Counted from the first letter of the stretch, positions 8,269-17,377 are shown. The stretch: 64,000 nucleotides of DNA from Allobacillus halotolerans (GCF_018967645.1 NZ_JAHLZF010000013.1:23432-87431), one strand, 5' to 3'. Notes: generated from the letters alone by a model not told the origin. A program made the numbers and translations.

Positions 8269-9315
8269 ATGTATTTAATCGAACCAAAGCGAGATGGCAA
8301 ATGGGTTTATGATCCTGGCACGTCTATGGCCATTCAAGATTATGTGAAGGACCATGTTTTTTTGGATGATGATGTGTTGTTTCCATATATGATGGAGCCG
8401 GTTGTTCAGATCGGAAAGTATCAGAATGCGTATGAGGAAATCAATCAGCCATACATGGATGAACACGGAATTAAAATTCTGCGCCGTGTGACGGGTGGTG
8501 GAGCAATCTATTTGGATGACCGGAATATGAGCTTTTGTTTTTTAATGAACGGAACGAATGATATTTACGGGAATTACGAACGATTATACGAACCAGCAAT
8601 TGAGGCATTGAAAAATTTAGGTGTAGACGAGGCATTGCTTGAACAAAAAGGTCGGAATGATCTCGTATTAGATGGCAAAAAGATTTCCGGAGCGGCCATG
8701 ACGGTAGAAAAAGGCCGTGTGTACGCAGGCTATTCGTTGCTGCTGGATCCCAACTATGAAGCAATGGTGTCCGCGTTGAATCCGAACATGAAAAAAATAG
8801 AATCGCATGGCATTCAATCGGTCCGAAGTCGTGTAGGTTCCATCCGACCATATCTTGCGCCTGAATATCGGGACATGACGGTTTGGGAATTTAGCGATTA
8901 TATGATTTGTCAGTTTTTGGGCACTAATGACGTCACTGAGGCGAAACGATACGAATTAACGGAAGAAGATTGGGCGAACATTGATCAACTGACTGCTGAA
9001 AAATATCATAACTGGGATTGGAACTATGGTCGTTTTCAACAGTTCGAATACACTATGACCGAGCGTTTTCCTGTGGGGACGATGACGGTCGGGTTGACGG
9101 TCAAACAGGGGAAAGTAGCGGAATGTCAAATTACTGGTGATTTTTTTGGAAAGAGAGATGTATCCGAAGTTGAATCAGCTCTCATTGGTGTCCGTTTACG
9201 AAAAGAAGACTTGCTGGCTGCTTTAGAGCGGTTCGACCTAAGTGAGTACTTTGGTAACATTTCAATTGATGAGTTTGTGAGCTTTTTGTTGAGCGAAAAA
9301 GTACCGACAACATGA
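8269..9315 (+). CDS. Lipoate-protein ligase (LplA2 type)
   Basis: A 348-aa lipoate ligase, expected to activate lipoate with ATP and attach it to GcvH-L. The lipoate site motif RRVTGGGAIYLDDRNMSF and the adenylate-binding GRNDLVLDGKKISGAAM are both present. A C-terminal accessory domain follows (about residues 245-340). The gene starts three bases after SirTM. In S. aureus LplA2 is the ligase of the same operon and is separate from the housekeeping enzyme, so lipoylation of the E2 subunits probably depends on a different gene outside the window. Confidence 0.92.
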   Translation: MYLIEPKRDGKWVYDPGTSMAIQDYVKDHVFLDDDVLFPYMMEPVVQIGKYQNAYEEINQPYMDEHGIKILRRVTGGGAIYLDDRNMSFCFLMNGTNDIYGNYERLYEPAIEALKNLGVDEALLEQKGRNDLVLDGKKISGAAMTVEKGRVYAGYSLLLDPNYEAMVSALNPNMKKIESHGIQSVRSRVGSIRPYLAPEYRDMTVWEFSDYMICQFLGTNDVTEAKRYELTEEDWANIDQLTAEKYHNWDWNYGRFQQFEYTMTERFPVGTMTVGLTVKQGKVAECQITGDFFGKRDVSEVESALIGVRLRKEDLLAALERFDLSEYFGNISIDEFVSFLLSEKVPTT

Positions 9316-9331
9316 AGAAAGAAGAATGTAA

Positions 9332-10336
9332 ATGGTTCGTTTAGGGATCTTGGATTACGCACAAATTGATGAAGGCGGTAATGCTCGGCAAGCGTTAGCG
9401 GATTCAGTCGAGTTGGCGAAGCTAGCTGAATCACTCGGCTATGAACGATTTTGGATGGCCGAGCATCATAACGTACCGGCTTTTGCGTGTAGCTCACCAG
9501 AAATGATGATGATGCGAATTGCCGATGCGACCGATCGAATTCGTGTTGGATCGGGCGGGGTTATGCTGCCGCATTACAGTCCATATAAAGTCGCGGAAAA
9601 TTTTCGGATGCTTGAAGCGGCTCATCCAGGTAGAATCGATTTAGGAATCGGAAACACAATTGGAACGCCGATCGTTAATCAAGCGTTGAATGAGAAGAAA
9701 AAAGGAAAGCTCAATTACGAACAAAGTATCACGGACTTGACCGAGTACTTAAGCGACCAAGTCGGAGAAGACCATCGTTTTGCGGGAATTAGCGCAAATC
9801 CAGTAATACCGACTGTCCCTCAAATGTGGGCGCTTTCTACAAGCGTCCGAAGCGCAAAAATGGCTGCGAAACTTGGCATTGGCTATACGTTTGGCCTGTT
9901 TCCTGCGCCTGGTGTCGATAAATTTGCCATTGGTGTAGAGGCTGTCGAAGCGTACCGAGCTGAATTTGAGTCGTCACCTTTTATGCCGGAGCCTACCGTG
10001 TCAATCGCGCCATTTATCGTCATTGCCGAAACGAATGAATTAGCAGAAGCATATGCTGAAGCCTTGGACTTTTGGTTGCTCGGAAAAGATCAGTTCAGTT
10101 ATGTGAAGGAATTCCCTTCGGTTGAAACCGCGAGAGCTTACAACTACTCGGACGAAGAAATTTCCACGATTGAAGAGAACCGAACACGCATGATTGTCGG
10201 CGACCCAGCTCGAGTCAAAGAACAACTGGAAGGTTTGATTCAAGATTTCAAAGCCGATGAAGTATTGCTGATTCCATTGATGCCAGGAATCGAAGTGCGT
10301 AGGCGAGCGATTGGATTATTGGCTGAGTTGTTTTGA
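9332..10336 (+). CDS. Luciferase-like FMN-dependent oxidoreductase
   Basis: A 334-aa LLM-class TIM-barrel flavoenzyme. Recognisable parts are LGILDYAQIDEGGNA at the N-terminus, RFWMAEHHNVPAFACSSP, IRVGSGGVMLPHY and the SIAPFIVIAE strand. The substrate is not known. The SirTM operon of Staphylococcus also ends or begins with an LLM protein, and a role in the oxidative-stress chemistry of the lipoyl carrier has been proposed. It is the last gene of the operon and is followed by a terminator. Confidence 0.9.
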   Translation: MVRLGILDYAQIDEGGNARQALADSVELAKLAESLGYERFWMAEHHNVPAFACSSPEMMMMRIADATDRIRVGSGGVMLPHYSPYKVAENFRMLEAAHPGRIDLGIGNTIGTPIVNQALNEKKKGKLNYEQSITDLTEYLSDQVGEDHRFAGISANPVIPTVPQMWALSTSVRSAKMAAKLGIGYTFGLFPAPGVDKFAIGVEAVEAYRAEFESSPFMPEPTVSIAPFIVIAETNELAEAYAEALDFWLLGKDQFSYVKEFPSVETARAYNYSDEEISTIEENRTRMIVGDPARVKEQLEGLIQDFKADEVLLIPLMPGIEVRRRAIGLLAELF

Positions 10337-10344
10337 TAATAAAT

Positions 10345-10393
10345 AAAGCAAGAGGGAATGAGTGGTGAGCTCGATTCTTCTCTTGCTTTTTTT
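10345..10393 (+). terminator. Terminator of the SirTM operon
   Basis: AAAGCAAGAG (10345-10354) pairs with CTCTTGCTTT (10380-10389) and a T run follows. The loop is long, about 25 bases. Confidence 0.8.
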
Positions 10394-10417
10394 GCTTATA
10401 GAAGGGTTGCGCTAAAT

Positions 10418-10625
10418 AATTAAGCGGCTGCACTGCATAATTCGGCGGCTTCGTCACATAATTAAGCGGCTTCATCGTATAATCCGGCGGCTAGCGCCTA
10501 GAAATCAACGGCTAGAACAGATAATTCGGCGGCTAGAGCCGATTATTCAACGGGTGGAATAGATATTTGAGCGGCTGCACCAAAGGATTAAGCGGCTCCA
10601 TCACTTAAAAGCAGCTACACTACTA
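10418..10625. repeat. 21-bp-period tandem array A
   Basis: About nine units of exactly 21 bp, each with a conserved core (ATTAAGCGGCT or ATTCGGCGGCT) and ten variable bases. The last unit is degenerate. It lies between the operon terminator and the convergent MFS gene. The core is the same as in array D read on the opposite strand. Confidence 0.85.
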
Positions 10626-10662
10626 ATTCACACATCTAATAGAGAGCTTTCAATGGGGCCCC

Positions 10663-12042
10663 TTACCGGAACGATCGATCCTCTCTAATAAACATCGAAA
10701 GTACAACACCGACAAGCGCAAGTACAGCCATCACAATAAACGCATACGTCGTTCCCCAATAGGTGCCAACTTTATATGGAGCATCCATCGTGGAAGTCGT
10801 CACACTAATGATGGTCGTAAGGACAACAATGCCGAATGTCATTGCGAATTGGCGGACGGTGTTGACGATTGCCGAGCCATGTGCGATGTCTTGGTCATTC
10901 AGGGCATTCATTCCCATGGTCACCAAAGGCATGAGCGTCAATCCGAAGCCAATCATGAAAAGACAGAAATAAATGGCAATCCAATATGGAGAATCCTGCA
11001 TTCCCACAGTATTCAGTAGAATCAATGAAATAAACGTACAGCTAAATCCAACGATGCTGATCATTTTCCCGCCATACCGGTCATACAAGTTTCCAGAAAC
11101 AATGGTAACAATCGATAGAATAATCGTGCCCGGAACTAAAATGAATCCGGATAAAAAGGCGCTGGCATCAAGAACATCTTGCGCAAACATCGGTAAAATT
11201 GTCTCGGCAGATAATAGCAGCATCATGTTGATGAAAATTAACAATAACGCCAAGCGGAACGTCGAATGCTTGAATAATTTGATGTTCAAAACCGGCAAAC
11301 GCAAATTCAATTGGCGACGGATAAACAAGATAATCGTAAAGGCGCCAATAACAACCGGTGCAATAACGAGCGGATCGGCAAAACCAGTCACACTAATCCG
11401 ACTTAAGCCGAAAATAAACACCGAGAAACCGATTGCTGAAAGAGCGATTGAAACAAAGTCCATTTTTTCCTCTTGTTTATCCAGCACATTTTTCATTTTA
11501 AAAGCAGCCAGGATGAGCACGATCGCCACAATCGGAAGCAGCATCCAATGAAGTGAACGCCATCCCAAATAGTCGATGACGATACCGGAAAGGGAGGGAG
11601 CTGAAGCGGGTGCGACATTGACGACTGCGCCTAAAAGCCCCATCGCAAATCCTCTTCGCTCATACGGAAAAACTTTTAACAGAATGGTTTGCACTAAAGG
11701 AAGCATGATCCCCGCACCAACGGCTTGAATGACCCTCGATAAAATCAATGTTCCAAAGTTCGGTGAATACCCACCAATAATCATTCCAATAACTAAACAA
11801 CTGAGCGAAAAGACGACAAGCGTTTTTGCTTTATATGTATTCGATAAATAACCGGTCATTGGAATGAAGACGATTGTCGTCAGTAAGAAGGCCGTTGTCA
11901 GCCACTGGACCTGTGTCGCGTTGACCCCAAATTCATCCATGATGGTCGGATAGGCGGTAATTAATAAAAATTGACTGAACGTAAATAAAAACGCTGTTGC
12001 CATGATCACAACAACGACGGCTTTATGTTCGATTTTTTGCAT
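10663..12042 (-). CDS. MFS multidrug exporter, DHA2 (EmrB/QacA) family
   Basis: A 459-aa proton-driven efflux transporter with about fourteen hydrophobic segments. The start at ATG 12042 is chosen because GGGGGT lies upstream and the protein then begins MQKIEHKAVVVVIMATAFLFTFSQFLL. Family markers include QWLTTAFLLTTIVFIPMTGYLSN, the LSRVIQAVGAGIMLPL helix and GAVVNVAPASAPSLSGIVIDYLGWR (motif C). Substrates cannot be read from sequence. It is monocistronic and no adjacent TetR or MarR regulator is present. Confidence 0.9.
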   Translation of the reverse strand: MQKIEHKAVVVVIMATAFLFTFSQFLLITAYPTIMDEFGVNATQVQWLTTAFLLTTIVFIPMTGYLSNTYKAKTLVVFSLSCLVIGMIIGGYSPNFGTLILSRVIQAVGAGIMLPLVQTILLKVFPYERRGFAMGLLGAVVNVAPASAPSLSGIVIDYLGWRSLHWMLLPIVAIVLILAAFKMKNVLDKQEEKMDFVSIALSAIGFSVFIFGLSRISVTGFADPLVIAPVVIGAFTIILFIRRQLNLRLPVLNIKLFKHSTFRLALLLIFINMMLLLSAETILPMFAQDVLDASAFLSGFILVPGTIILSIVTIVSGNLYDRYGGKMISIVGFSCTFISLILLNTVGMQDSPYWIAIYFCLFMIGFGLTLMPLVTMGMNALNDQDIAHGSAIVNTVRQFAMTFGIVVLTTIISVTTSTMDAPYKVGTYWGTTYAFIVMAVLALVGVVLSMFIREDRSFR

Positions 12043-12193
12043 GCATGTTTGACCCCCGATCATTCATTTTGGGAAAGATCTTTTATGTATCGTTCATCAG
12101 TAGCTTCATTATTACATACACCTCACTATTCGTCTAATAGGGATTCATTACCGTTTGTAGCAACAATAAATATATTAGAAACTAACATAGTAA

Positions 12194-12481
12194 ATGGAGA
12201 AAAAGAGAGTATCTCCCTTCACAATAGATTTAGTTTCAAATAAAAAACCAGAAGTTACTACTGAGAAGGAACAAATAGACGAAGATGATAAAAATTCTAA
12301 AAAATCCACAACGTCAAGTGATGACTTAGATAGTATAATGACCACACATGGAATTTATCTAAGAACAGAAACTCAAGACTGGGGAGTAAATATGGGGTGT
12401 TATCTTGAAAAACATATCTATTGTACTTATTACATTTATGTTGATGGGAGGCTGTGGAAGTCCAAAGCAAGATGCAATTGA
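12194..12481 (+). CDS. Possible small hypothetical protein
   Basis: An open frame of 95 codons starting MEKKRVSPFTIDLVSNKK, with a hydrophilic, Lys/Asp/Ser-rich first half. Its last 26 codons overlap the lipoprotein gene in another frame and look like a shadow of it. If real, it may originally have ended before 12400. I do not recognise it and the ribosome site is weak (AAATGGAG). It could be a decayed gene. Confidence 0.3.
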   Translation: MEKKRVSPFTIDLVSNKKPEVTTEKEQIDEDDKNSKKSTTSSDDLDSIMTTHGIYLRTETQDWGVNMGCYLEKHIYCTYYIYVDGRLWKSKARCN

Positions 12482-12779
12482 CAGTTTATCTTCACCTTTA
12501 AAGGAGTATTTTATCCTCTACGTGTTCGTTGAAAATGAGGAGCAAATAGAAAAGCTAGGAATAAACTTCAAAGAAGATCTAAGTGAAGAAAGTCGCCATA
12601 GTGAAGGAATATTTCATTGGGATAGAGAACATGCAAATTACTCAGAGGTTTTGGAGGTAGATGATTACCCAACGTTTATCATCTTCAATGAAAACGAACT
12701 ATTATTTAAATCAACGAGCATTGAAGAAGTAGACAGTTTTCTTGTTAATAATGAGCCTTTAGGAGAATATAACAGGTAA
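12405..12779 (+). CDS. Small lipoprotein with thioredoxin-like C-terminus
   Basis: A 124-aa protein starting at TTG with a GGGGTG ribosome site. A short signal peptide ends in the lipobox LMGGC, so it should be a membrane-anchored lipoprotein. The C-terminal part (DDYPTFIIFNENELLFKS) has the cis-Pro-like strand and following helix of thioredoxin folds. There is no CxxC pair, so a redox role is unlikely. I do not know the function. Base composition is AT-richer than the flanking operons. Confidence 0.6.
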   Translation: MKNISIVLITFMLMGGCGSPKQDAIDSLSSPLKEYFILYVFVENEEQIEKLGINFKEDLSEESRHSEGIFHWDREHANYSEVLEVDDYPTFIIFNENELLFKSTSIEEVDSFLVNNEPLGEYNR

Positions 12780-12845
12780 TCATTCACCTACTTCAAGCAT
12801 CGCTTATTATTCCACCACAATTTCCTTCGCTCACACGAACAAACA

Positions 12846-12875
12846 TTCGATTCGACATAAAAAATATGGTATAAT
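12846..12875 (+). promoter_or_regulatory. Promoter of the small toxin-like gene
   Basis: TTCGAT at 12846 and TATAAT at 12870 are spaced by 18 bases, with an extended -10 TG. The predicted transcript has an untranslated leader of about 75 bases before the ORF at 12956. Confidence 0.55.
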
Positions 12876-12955
12876 GAAAAGGAATAGCAAAGTACGGACA
12901 AGGTGTGGGCTTCCTTTTTCTTTCCGTCTTCTCAGGCGAGAAAGGAGGGTTGCCT

Positions 12956-13108
12956 ATGGACAAGGTTTATTCGTGGTTGTTACTGCTTATAGTAGTATCA
13001 ATCACGATAAACGTCCAATTTATCCTAGTACCGCTCATTTTCATCATAAATGGCGGGAAAAGAAACACACCTTGCTTCCGCAAAAAGCAAGGTGTGAAGA
13101 ATAGTTAA
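12956..13108 (+). CDS. Small membrane peptide, possible type I toxin
   Basis: A 50-aa peptide that begins MDKVYSWLLLLIVVSITINV. It has one long hydrophobic helix followed by a basic tail. The ribosome site GAAAGGAGGG is strong and the leader is long, and the 3' end is folded into a 12-bp hairpin (13066-13096). This architecture is that of type I toxins of Firmicutes (TxpA, BsrG, Fst-like). I could not identify a convincing antisense promoter, so a simple small membrane protein is also possible. Confidence 0.45.
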   Translation: MDKVYSWLLLLIVVSITINVQFILVPLIFIINGGKRNTPCFRKKQGVKNS

Positions 13109-13149
13109 TCGCCAGTGTATAAACAGCCCACACTTTGTCTTGAGCTATT

Positions 13150-13250
13150 CTGCAAATAGGGTGGAATGAATACATTCTGCCCTACTTTGCGTTAGGGATG
13201 CCTTGTTAAAATGGTTCCCTATTTGAATGTTATTTAACAGATAACATTCA
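13150..13250. other. Two consecutive hairpin-forming segments
   Basis: A long imperfect hairpin (about 13150-13192, GCAAATAGGG with CCCTACTTTGC) is followed by a second one (about 13221-13247, TGAATGTTAT with ATAACATTCA). They lie directly after the toxin-like gene and could be parts of an antitoxin RNA or its terminators. No RNA family is recognised. Confidence 0.35.
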
Positions 13251-13390
13251 TATTCTCTATATTTAATATATCGTTTGGGGAAAGATGTGTCAATCAGTTC
13301 ACACCTTTTTGTTCAACGTCATCGCGTCTTCAATAAGCGATTTAAGGATTTCCTGCATAATGTCTTCCATCATTTTTAATTTGTTATGTC

Positions 13391-13534
13391 TTATTGTTTA
13401 CCGAAGCCTTCCAACAATTCTTTGGTGTCCTTTTCCTGTACCTCGTTTCCTTTATAAAGACAAAGATTAACATGGTGTTTGACGCTTTGTAAGTAATATA
13501 CTAACCCAACATAAGCACAAGTCGGCATTTTCAT
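13391..13534 (-). pseudogene. Possible decayed coding remnant
   Basis: The frame reads KMPTCAYVGLVYYLQSVKHH and ends GFGKQ followed by a stop. It is open upstream as far as the csoR promoter without a start that has a good ribosome site. A second short frame, MMEDIMQEILKS, follows after stops at about 13300-13375. The amino-acid composition looks protein-like, but I do not recognise the family. Listed as a remnant with low confidence. Confidence 0.25.
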
Positions 13535-13598
13535 TTTCTCAATCCGAGCATAATGGACTTTTGAAATTGGAAAAATTAAAGAACATAAGAGTTTATTA

Positions 13599-13627
13599 TT
13601 GACTCATATACTGTGCGGGGGTATAGT
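13599..13627 (+). promoter_or_regulatory. csoR-copA-copZ promoter with CsoR operator
   Basis: TTGACT (13599-13604), a 17-base spacer and TATAGT (13622-13627) form a good sigma-A promoter. The spacer holds the G-rich dyad TATAC-N9-GTATA (13607-13625), containing GGGGGTATA. This resembles CsoR operators, so Cu-free CsoR should block RNA polymerase directly. Confidence 0.75.
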
Positions 13628-13656
13628 ATAAATAGAAACGAAAGGAAGTGATGATC

Positions 13657-13959
13657 TTGGATAATTTCCTACATGATCACCCAATACAACCACGAACGAA
13701 AGATGAAAAGCAAGCGGTCATCAATCGCTTGAAACGAATAGAAGGTCAAGTACGAGGCATTCAAAAAATGGTGGAAGAGGATCGCTATTGTATGGACATT
13801 TTGGTTCAGATCAGTGCGATTCAATCCGCCTTGAAAAATGTTGGCTACTCGGTCACCGAGCGACATATCAAGCACTGTGTCAGTGATGCGATTAAACAAG
13901 GTGAAGGGGAAGACACCATCGATGAATTGATGAGTGTGATGAGACAGTTTTCCAAGTAA
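13657..13959 (+). CDS. csoR: Copper-sensing repressor CsoR
   Basis: A 100-aa all-helical repressor. The Cu(I) ligands of the CsoR family are in place: Cys45 in DRYCMDIL, His70 in TERHIKHC and Cys74. The sequence RLKRIEGQVRGIQKMV is the family signature. I prefer TTG 13657, ten bases after AAAGGAAG. GTG 13648 and ATG 13651 are too close to the ribosome site. It is the first gene of the copper operon, twelve bases ahead of copA, and should repress it in the absence of copper. Confidence 0.93.
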   Translation: MDNFLHDHPIQPRTKDEKQAVINRLKRIEGQVRGIQKMVEEDRYCMDILVQISAIQSALKNVGYSVTERHIKHCVSDAIKQGEGEDTIDELMSVMRQFSK

Positions 13960-13971
13960 GGGGGGACTACA

Positions 13972-16356
13972 ATGAGCGAAGCAAAGCATGAAACAATTGG
14001 TGTAACGGGAATGACCTGTGCCGCCTGTTCAAGCCGTGTCGAAAAAGTGCTGAACAAAATGGACGGCGTAGAAGCACAAGTGAATTTGACAACTGAAAAG
14101 GCATCGATCGATTATGATCCGGAGAAGACGTCCTTTGATGATATCACGAGTAAAATCGAACATATTGGTTATGGGGTATTAACCGAAAAAGTTGACTTAG
14201 ATGTTTTTGGCATGACGTGTGCGGCTTGTTCCAATCGGATTGAAAAAGTATTGAATAAGCAAGAGGGGGTATCGGAGGCTTCCGTCAATTTGACGACAGA
14301 AAGTGCAGCCATCGAGTATAACCCTGGCTTGGTCGACATTCAAAACTTGATTGAACGGATCCAGAAGCTGGGCTATGATGCGAAACCGAAAGCTGAAGCA
14401 GAAGAGAAGAAATCATATAAAGAAGAAGAATTGAAGAAACAGAAGACGAAATTGATTGTTTCAATCATTCTTTCAGCACCTTTATTGGTGACAATGCTTG
14501 TGCATCTATTCAACATGACGATCCCAGCAATTTTCATGAATCCGTGGTTTCAATTTGCCTTGGCGACACCGGTTCAATTTGTGATTGGCTGGCAATTTTA
14601 TGTTGGAGCCTATAAGAACCTCCGGAATGGCGGAGCGAATATGGATGTGCTTGTTGCATTAGGGACAAGTGCTGCGTATTTTTATAGTTTATATGAATCG
14701 TTCAAGACAATCGGAAACCCAGGATATGAACCACATTTATATTTTGAAACAAGTGCGATATTAATTACCTTAATTTTATTCGGAAAATATTTGGAAGCGA
14801 GAGCGAAAAGTCAAACAACCAACGCGCTTTCTTCCTTATTGAATTTACAGGCGAAAGAAGCACGCGTCATTCGACATGGTGAGGAAGTCATGATCCCGGT
14901 TGAGGAAGTCGATGTAGGCGACCGTTTAGTCGTTAAACCGGGTGAAAAAATACCCGTAGACGGTACCGTTGTGAAAGGCCGTACGTCTGTTGATGAATCC
15001 ATGATCACCGGTGAATCGATTCCAATCGAAAAAGAGATTGGCACCGGTGTCATCGGATCGACCATCAATAAAAACGGATCGATCGAAATGGAAGCAACGA
15101 AAGTCGGAAAAGACACCGCATTGGCATCCATCGTTAAAGTGGTGGAAGAAGCACAAGGGTCCAAAGCGCCGATTCAGCGGTTGGCCGATGTCATATCAGG
15201 CTATTTTGTTCCGATTGTCGTCGGGATTGCGATTTTGACGTTTATCGTATGGATTACCCTAGTCCAGCCAGGTCAACTCGAGCCGGCATTAGTCGCATCG
15301 ATTGCCGTTCTCGTCATTGCTTGTCCGTGTGCATTAGGACTCGCGACACCAACTTCGATTATGGTAGGAACCGGTCGTGCTGCAGAAAGTGGCATTTTAT
15401 TCAAAGGTGGCGGTCATTTAGAACGTACACATGAACTGGACGCCATTGTATTGGATAAGACAGGTACGATCACCAAAGGGAAACCGGAAGTCACTGATTT
15501 TACGGGTGATCAAGAGACGTTACAGTTATTGGCGAGTGCGGAAAAGGGTTCTGAACACCCACTAGCCGAAGCCATTGTTGCTTATGCGACTGAACGAGAA
15601 AGTGAATTTGTCAATGTGGACGAATTCAGTGCGATCCCAGGGCACGGGATTCAAGCAACGATTGGCGGAAAACAAATTCTCGTCGGTAACCGAAAATTGA
15701 TGAATGACCACGATGTGATAGTTTCTGACTATGAAGATGACATGATCCAACTCGAAACAGATGGAAAAACAGCCATGTTGATTGCGGTTGATGGTGAGTA
15801 CCGTGGAACAATCGCCGTTGCGGATACGATTAAAGAAACTGCTCCTCAAGCCATTCGTGAACTGCAAGAGCAAGGTCTTGAAGTCATCATGCTGACCGGC
15901 GATAACGAACGAACCGCTCAAGCCATCGCCAGACAAGTAGGTATCGATCAAGTCATTGCTGAAGTTTTACCGGAAGAAAAGGCTGATAAAGTCAAAGAAA
16001 TTCAATTACAGGGTAAAAAAGTCGGCATGGTCGGAGATGGTGTGAACGATGCACCGGCATTGGTGACTGCGGATATTGGGATTGCGATTGGCACAGGGAC
16101 TGAAGTAGCAATTGAAGCAGCAGATGTCACGATTCTCGGTGGCGAATTACTGCTTATTCCAAAAGCCATCAAAATCAGCCATGCATCCATCCGAAATATT
16201 CGTCAAAACCTATTCTGGGCATTCGGCTACAATACAGCAGGCATCCCAATAGCAGCTGTCGGACTTCTTGCTCCATGGGTTGCCGGTGCAGCGATGGCCT
16301 TAAGCTCAGTCAGCGTCGTTACCAACTCACTCCGTTTGAAACGGGTGAAATTATAG
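13972..16356 (+). CDS. copA: Copper-exporting P1B-type ATPase CopA
   Basis: A 794-aa Cu(I) exporter. Two N-terminal heavy-metal-associated domains carry MTCAACSSR (Cys16, Cys19) and MTCAACSNR. Eight membrane segments follow, with the transmembrane metal motif CPCALG near residue 452. The phosphorylation motif DKTGTITKG is near 494 and [12 protein letters not shown] near residue 685. Two HMA domains and a length near 800 are usual for Bacillus CopA. It is translated from a GGGGGG-type site and followed 32 bases later by copZ. Confidence 0.96.
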   Translation: MSEAKHETIGVTGMTCAACSSRVEKVLNKMDGVEAQVNLTTEKASIDYDPEKTSFDDITSKIEHIGYGVLTEKVDLDVFGMTCAACSNRIEKVLNKQEGVSEASVNLTTESAAIEYNPGLVDIQNLIERIQKLGYDAKPKAEAEEKKSYKEEELKKQKTKLIVSIILSAPLLVTMLVHLFNMTIPAIFMNPWFQFALATPVQFVIGWQFYVGAYKNLRNGGANMDVLVALGTSAAYFYSLYESFKTIGNPGYEPHLYFETSAILITLILFGKYLEARAKSQTTNALSSLLNLQAKEARVIRHGEEVMIPVEEVDVGDRLVVKPGEKIPVDGTVVKGRTSVDESMITGESIPIEKEIGTGVIGSTINKNGSIEMEATKVGKDTALASIVKVVEEAQGSKAPIQRLADVISGYFVPIVVGIAILTFIVWITLVQPGQLEPALVASIAVLVIACPCALGLATPTSIMVGTGRAAESGILFKGGGHLERTHELDAIVLDKTGTITKGKPEVTDFTGDQETLQLLASAEKGSEHPLAEAIVAYATERESEFVNVDEFSAIPGHGIQATIGGKQILVGNRKLMNDHDVIVSDYEDDMIQLETDGKTAMLIAVDGEYRGTIAVADTIKETAPQAIRELQEQGLEVIMLTGDNERTAQAIARQVGIDQVIAEVLPEEKADKVKEIQLQGKKVGMVGDGVNDAPALVTADIGIAIGTGTEVAIEAADVTILGGELLLIPKAIKISHASIRNIRQNLFWAFGYNTAGIPIAAVGLLAPWVAGAAMALSSVSVVTNSLRLKRVKL

Positions 16357-16388
16357 ATCAACCCCTGCTTTAAAAGGAGGTGAAATAA

Positions 16389-16592
16389 ATGGAACAAACA
16401 CTTAACGTTCAAGGCATGACATGCGGTCACTGCAAAATGTCCGTCGAAAACGCTTTGAATAACTTAGAAGGCGTCCAAACAGCAGAAGTAAACCTTGATG
16501 CTGGTAATGTCGCCGTTACTTACGATGAAGCCAAAGTCAACCAAGAAGCGATGAAAGAAGCCATCGAAGATCAAGGCTATGACGTTGAATAG
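16389..16592 (+). CDS. copZ: Copper chaperone CopZ
   Basis: A 67-aa ferredoxin-like HMA protein with the Cu(I) motif MTCGHCKMSVE (Cys12, Cys15). It delivers copper to CopA and to the CsoR sensor in the cytoplasm. The site AAAAGGAGGTG ensures strong translation. It is the last gene of the copper operon, followed by a terminator. Confidence 0.95.
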   Translation: MEQTLNVQGMTCGHCKMSVENALNNLEGVQTAEVNLDAGNVAVTYDEAKVNQEAMKEAIEDQGYDVE

Positions 16593-16598
16593 TATACG

Positions 16599-16637
16599 AA
16601 AGCTGGTTTTCTATTGATGAAAGCCAGCTTTTTTTGT
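16599..16637 (+). terminator. Terminator of the copper operon
   Basis: AAAGCTGGTTTTC pairs with GAAAGCCAGCTTT (16599-16611 with 16619-16631), followed by a T run. Confidence 0.9.
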
Positions 16638-16732
16638 AGAGAAAAATTCTGTAGGTAAAAAATTCATACTATTCACATCAATCCTCTACAATGCTAAGAT
16701 AGAGTAAGCTGAAAACCAATGGGGGAAATCCA

Positions 16733-16906
16733 ATGAAAGACTATCATTGTTGTGCGACCTGCATTCACTTTGAAGTATACAGAACCGAAGACGGCCGTCC
16801 AAAAACTCGCTGCAGTCGTTTAGGCTATGACACAGACCCAACCTATAAATTCAATTGCTGGACTCCAAAAGATCGAATTAAAAAGTTGATGGAGAAAGAA
16901 AAGTAG
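16733..16906 (+). CDS. Small cysteine-rich protein of 57 aa
   Basis: MKDYHCCATCIHF at the N-terminus is followed by two more single cysteines (RCSRLGY and FNCWTP), giving four spaced Cys typical of a small zinc or iron-sulfur knuckle. GGGGGAAA lies eight bases ahead of the ATG and a hairpin terminator follows the stop, so expression as a single gene is likely. Proteins of this kind are widespread in Bacillales without known function. It lies between the copper and cadmium operons but nothing ties it to metal resistance. Confidence 0.75.
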   Translation: MKDYHCCATCIHFEVYRTEDGRPKTRCSRLGYDTDPTYKFNCWTPKDRIKKLMEKEK

Positions 16907-16937
16907 GGTGAATCCTTTAGTGGATTCGCCCTTTTAT
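16906..16937 (+). terminator. Terminator of the small Cys-rich gene
   Basis: GGGTGAATCC pairs with GGATTCGCCC (one G-T pair), followed by TTTTAT. Confidence 0.85.
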
Positions 16938-16975
16938 TATGTTTTGTGTTTTTAACATAGGCGTCAATCGCAAAA

Positions 16976-17250
16976 GGTTGAGCCTCTAGAGTGCGAGGTT
17001 AAGCCTTTAGCTCGCCGAGTTGAGCCTGTAAAGTCCGAAGTTGAGCCTCTAGAACGCCAGATTGAGCCTCTGTATCAAAAGGTTGAGCCTCCATAGCAAA
17101 AGATTAAGCGTCTAGCAGCGTTTATTAAGCGTCTGGAGTGCGAGATTAAGCGTCTAGCCGTGTTTATTAAGCGTCTACATTAAAAGATTGAGCGTCTGCA
17201 TCGAAAGATTAAGCGTCTAGGTTATTTTGTTAAGCGTCTATTACTCTCCT
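16976..17250. repeat. 21-bp-period tandem array B
   Basis: Thirteen units of exactly 21 bp. The first six have the core GTTGAGCCTCT or a close variant. The last seven have ATTAAGCGTCT, one base from the core of array A. The other ten bases of each unit vary freely. It lies between a terminator and the cad promoter. Confidence 0.88.
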
Positions 17251-17326
17251 AGACTATGTCCTCCCTCAAAAAAGCACAGTTCATGCATTTCCAACGTAAA
17301 TTATATGAATACATTAAAGTCATCAT

Positions 17327-17377
17327 TTGATTGAATAACAAAAAGGAATTATACTATATTCAAACGGACTTTTGAAT
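17327..17377 (+). promoter_or_regulatory. cad promoter and CadC operator
   Basis: TTGATT (17327-17332) and TATACT (17350-17355) are spaced by 17 bases. Directly downstream is the perfect dyad ATTCAAA-N6-TTTGAAT (17358-17377), matching the TTCAAA/TTTGAA form of ArsR/SmtB operators. Confidence 0.8.

Noticed and set aside
12025..12243. 72-aa plus-strand frame before the lipoprotein
   Set aside because: It overlaps the start of the MFS gene on the other strand, has no ribosome site, and has no recognisable content.
16976..17250. The 21-bp arrays resemble CRISPR arrays (conserved unit plus variable spacer)
   Set aside because: The conserved part is only about 11 bp and the spacer 10 bp, the period is far below the CRISPR range, there is no leader, and no cas gene is in the window.
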